From an uncultured Collinsella sp. (GTDB lineage Bacteria > Actinomycetota > Coriobacteriia > Coriobacteriales > Coriobacteriaceae), in the NCBI GenBank assembly GCA_900545995.1, contig URBM01000101.1, forward strand, positions 1 to 6,718: a stretch of DNA of 6,718 nt, written 5' to 3'. The position numbers were made by a program, and so were the translations under genes. The notes beneath the pieces are model-generated. The model saw only the letters and a program-made list of their open reading frames with translations. It made no database searches and was not told where the DNA came from. Shown piece by piece: positions 4,776-6,718 of the stretch (its first letter is position 1; the number at the start of each line of letters is the position of its first letter).

Positions 4776-5114
4776 TTACCCACGGCGCTCGCCCTCGAGC
4801 GTACGGTCGAATGCCCACACCCACCAACGCATCAGATGGGCCTGCGAACCATCTGGTCGTTCGCGCGTCTGGTCCTCCAGATACAACTCGGTCGCGTGCC
4901 CGCCAAAACGCACCTTATAGGTTGCCGTACGGATGCCGTGAACCGTCAGGCCAAACCCAGTGGTCGAGACAATCTCGTCAATCGTAAAGCAACGACCGTC
5001 GACCCAGCAGACGGTGACCGGCACGACCTGTCCGCCCGCGAGGATGCGAGCCACGACGTCCACATACTGCTTGTGCACGCGCCGAGTTTTGCCATCTGTC
5101 TGTCGATATTCCAT
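4776..5114 (-). CDS. Conserved-looking small protein of unknown function (112 aa)
   Basis: I do not recognise a named family. The protein starts MEYRQTDGKTRRVHKQYVDV and has the central strands VVPVTVCWVDGRCFTIDEIV, then ATYKVRFGGHATELYLED and finally RWWVWAFD near the C-terminus. This V-x-W-x-DGR-x-[FY]-xID ... [RT]Y-x-V-x(2)-G-x(3)-LY-E ... WW/WF pattern recalls small all-beta hypothetical proteins seen in gut Firmicutes and actinobacteria. There is no signal peptide or membrane segment. Codon use is strongly GC3-biased like the neighbours, supporting a real gene. The frame can be extended to 5201 (141 aa), but that N-terminus is AT-rich and lacks a ribosome site. ATG 5112-5114 follows GGAGG by one base, too close for normal pairing, and sits where transcription would begin from the promoter at 5122-5151, suggesting a leaderless mRNA. 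Confidence 0.7.
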   Translation of the reverse strand: MEYRQTDGKTRRVHKQYVDVVARILAGGQVVPVTVCWVDGRCFTIDEIVSTTGFGLTVHGIRTATYKVRFGGHATELYLEDQTRERPDGSQAHLMRWWVWAFDRTLEGERRG

Positions 5115-5121
5115 GCCTCCT

Positions 5122-5151
5122 ATTATCGAACGCATGTTTGCATGTTGTAAA
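5122..5151 (-). promoter_or_regulatory. Predicted promoter for the 112-residue protein gene
   Basis: On the minus strand TTTACA (complement of 5146-5151) and GATAAT (complement of 5122-5127) are separated by 18 bp. Each is a good match to the sigma70 -35/-10 consensus. Seven bases (AGGAGGC) separate the -10 box from ATG 5112-5114, so the predicted start point is the A or G of the start codon. The spacer includes a tandem GCATGTT repeat (+ strand 5132-5138 and 5140-5146, 8 bp apart). Confidence 0.5.
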
Positions 5152-5302
5152 GCGAACAGACTGTGGTTTTGGAGTGTCGTAGTAATCGCACGTGTCCGCA
5201 TGGCGTGTTAGCAAAAAGAACACCCGCGGTCAACAGGGCTAATATTCAATTTTAGTGCCAAAAAATCCACTTCTCACGTCAGAACTCCGTTAAGAAACCC
5301 AC

Positions 5303-5334
5303 AGGAGGTGATACGATTTATCATGTTTTTGTAA
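5303..5334 (+). promoter_or_regulatory. Near-perfect Shine-Dalgarno with tiny uORF in the permease leader
   Basis: AGGAGGTGAT (5303-5312) is a full-length anti-Shine-Dalgarno match but does not serve the permease ATG at 5365. It is followed at 5323 by ATG-TTT-TTG-TAA, a 3-residue ORF in the same frame as the permease; a GTG start at 5308 would give VIRFIMFL before the same stop. The TAA at 5332-5334 bars any extension of the permease N-terminus. The permease itself has only GAGAAAG 7 nt before its ATG. This fits a translational leader or a former start now cut off by a stop. Confidence 0.4.
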
Positions 5335-5364
5335 CGTGCCTGCAAACTTCGAGAAAGCCCATAT

Positions 5365-6414
5365 ATGGACGTAACGTTCTCAACCTTCCTCGGCCAAATT
5401 GTGTCGAACCCAGTCCTTGCCGTCACCGTGATCCTCGCGCTCGGCGCCATCTTCGTCAATGGATGGACCGACGCGCCCAACGCCATCGCGACCTGCGTCA
5501 CTACGCGTTGCATGCCCGCCCGCGCCGCCATCCTCATGAGCGCCGCATTCAACTTCCTCGGCGTGCTCATCATGACGCACTTTAATGCGAGTGTCGCCAA
5601 CACCATCTCACATATCGTCGACTTTGGCGGAAACAGCACCATGGCGCTCGCGTGCCTCTGCGCAGCGCTGTTCTCCATCGTCGTCTACGGCGCCACAGCA
5701 TCGCGTTTTGGCATCCCCACTTCGCAAAGCCACAGCCTTATCGCCGGCCTGACCGGTGCCGCTATCGCCCTCGGCGGCGCGAGCAGCGTCAACGTCCACG
5801 AGTGGATGAAGGTCATCTACGGCCTGGCGCTCTCCATCGGCCTGGGCTTTGTCATGGGCTGGGTCCTGTGCAAACTCGTCTCGATTCTTTTCGCCGCCGC
5901 CAACAGGCGACGTGCCAATGTCTTCTTTAAATACGCTCAGATCGCGAGCGCTGCGGCCATGAGCTTTATGCACGGCGCGCAGGATGGACAGAAGTTCATC
6001 GGCGTGCTCTTTTTAGGCGTGGCCTTCGCAAACGGCCAGACCAGCGTCGGCGATGCCGGCATCCCCATCTGGATTATGCTGCTGTGCTCGGCCACCATGG
6101 GTATCGGCACCAGCGTGGGCGGTGAGCGCATCATCAAGTCCGTCGGCCAGAGCATGGTTAAGCTCGAGAAGTATCAGGGCTTCTCCGCCGACCTCGCGGG
6201 CGCCGCGAACCTGCTGCTTGCCACCCTTACCGGCATCCCCGTGTCCTCCACACACATCAAGACCTGCGCCATCATGGGCGTCGGTGCCGTCAAGCGCCTC
6301 TCGGCCATCAACTTCGGCGTCGTCAAGGACATGATGTTCACCTGGTTCTTCACCTTCCCCGCCTGCGGACTCATCAGCTTTGTCATGGCCAAGCTGTTCA
6401 TGATGTTCCTCTAG
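5365..6414 (+). CDS. PiT-family inorganic phosphate permease
   Basis: A 349-residue multi-pass membrane transporter of the PiT (PF01384) family, which takes up phosphate, usually as a metal-phosphate complex driven by the proton gradient. The two inverted PiT signatures are present: NGWTDAPNAIAT (32-43, with D36) in the first half and HGAQDGQKFIGV (203-214, with D207) in the second. Each repeat also has its re-entrant serine-rich motif, GIPTSQSH (116-123) and GIPVSSTH (290-297). About ten hydrophobic segments fit the family. The length is at the short end, typical of bacterial forms that pair with a DUF47 protein, and such a gene follows 67 bp downstream. The start at 5365 is forced by TAA 5332-5334 and the absence of other start codons between; GAGAAAG is a weak ribosome site. 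Regulation by phosphate is likely but no Pho box is visible. Confidence 0.95.
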   Translation: MDVTFSTFLGQIVSNPVLAVTVILALGAIFVNGWTDAPNAIATCVTTRCMPARAAILMSAAFNFLGVLIMTHFNASVANTISHIVDFGGNSTMALACLCAALFSIVVYGATASRFGIPTSQSHSLIAGLTGAAIALGGASSVNVHEWMKVIYGLALSIGLGFVMGWVLCKLVSILFAAANRRRANVFFKYAQIASAAAMSFMHGAQDGQKFIGVLFLGVAFANGQTSVGDAGIPIWIMLLCSATMGIGTSVGGERIIKSVGQSMVKLEKYQGFSADLAGAANLLLATLTGIPVSSTHIKTCAIMGVGAVKRLSAINFGVVKDMMFTWFFTFPACGLISFVMAKLFMMFL

Positions 6415-6481
6415 TCAAACCGAACGTCCATCTGGACCGCAACACTTCGCCCACCCGTCTTCGCCTCGAAAGGACCCACCC

Positions 6482-6718
6482 ATGGCAAAGAAACCCGATT
6501 CGTTCTACTTTGACAACTACGTCGCCTGCGCCGACCTTGCTGTCCAGGCCGCAGAGTTGCTCATCAAGATTTTTGAGAACTTTGATCCCGCGCAGATCCA
6601 CGACATGCTCGAGGAGATGCATGCGATTGAGCATGCGGCAGACAAGAAGCACCACGAGCTCGAAGACGCCCTGCTCACCGCCTTTATCACCCCGCTCGAG
6701 CGCGAGGATCTGGATCTG
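6482..6718 (+). CDS. DUF47 (PhoU-like) phosphate transport regulator, 5' part
   Basis: The first 79 residues are inside the window and the frame runs off the right edge. The N-terminus SFYFDNYVACADLAVQAAEL, the acidic helix EEMHAIEHAADKKHHELEDA and the motif FITPLEREDL match the DUF47 family (PF01865), helical PhoU-like proteins encoded next to PiT permeases and thought to control or assist phosphate uptake. The E-x-x-A-D and ITP-x-x-RED signatures correspond to metal-binding and core positions in PhoU-like bundles. GAAAGGA lies 7 nt before ATG 6482. No terminator or promoter is visible in the 67-bp gap after the permease, so the two genes are probably one operon. Full length in the family is about 205-215 residues. 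Confidence 0.93.
   Translation, partial: MAKKPDSFYFDNYVACADLAVQAAELLIKIFENFDPAQIHDMLEEMHAIEHAADKKHHELEDALLTAFITPLEREDLDL

Larger units (their letters stand above)
5115..5364. other. Divergent intergenic control region
   Basis: This 250-bp stretch separates the minus-strand 112-residue gene from the + strand phosphate permease. It is AT-richer than the coding DNA. Apart from the promoter at 5122-5151 and the uORF leader, it has a TAATAT patch at 5240-5245 that might be a permease -10 box without a clear -35 partner, and on the minus strand TTGACC (complement of 5228-5233) 17 bp from a weak TAACAC. I see no convincing PhoP-type direct repeats and no terminator hairpin. Confidence 0.4.

Noticed and set aside
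5112..5201. Extended start at 5201 giving 141 residues for the small unknown protein
   Set aside because: The extra 29 residues are AT-rich, lack a ribosome site, and overlap a good -35/-10 promoter.

Overview
The window looks like a chromosomal segment of a high-GC gut actinobacterium of the class Coriobacteriia (a Collinsella-like genome is my best guess). Reasons: strong GC bias at third codon positions, a coriobacterial style of tyrosine integrase, and the phosphate transporter/DUF47 pair. No rRNA or other taxonomic marker is present, so this is an inference from protein style. The left quarter appears to be the right end of an integrated mobile element, and the remainder is chromosomal housekeeping DNA.

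Layout. Bases 1-242 hold the 3' end of a + strand gene resembling phage-associated RelE/colicin-like nuclease domains. Bases 243-464 have no ordinary gene, but carry a strong ribosome binding site with a 10-codon leader ORF, overlapped by a long hairpin that reads as an intrinsic terminator on the minus strand. Bases 465-1592 encode a tyrosine integrase. Bases 1593-1982 are non-coding and hold the most striking structure here: six copies of a 15-17 bp motif (TGTTACAGATYGAGACA) in strictly alternating orientation, one every 40 bp, bracketed by two related hairpins.

From 1983 to 5114 all genes are on the minus strand. In transcription order they are a 112-residue protein of unknown function, a Bax inhibitor-1 (BI-1) family membrane protein, a TIGR02452 macrodomain protein related to bacterial poly(ADP-ribose) glycohydrolase (PARG), and an SGNH/GDSL hydrolase. 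Clear intrinsic terminators follow the BI-1 and macrodomain genes, so these look like short transcription units, not one operon. Bases 5115-5364 are a divergent control region. From 5365 the + strand encodes a PiT-family phosphate permease, then a DUF47 (PhoU-like) protein cut by the window end; these two form a classic phosphate uptake pair.

The main candidates for something new are the 40-bp-period alternating array beside the integrase, the leader region ahead of the integrase (uORF plus possible antisense RNA), the very short uORF with a near-perfect Shine-Dalgarno sequence ahead of the phosphate permease, a possible leaderless promoter for the unknown 112-residue gene, and a PARG-like macrodomain whose QEE signature reads QEA.
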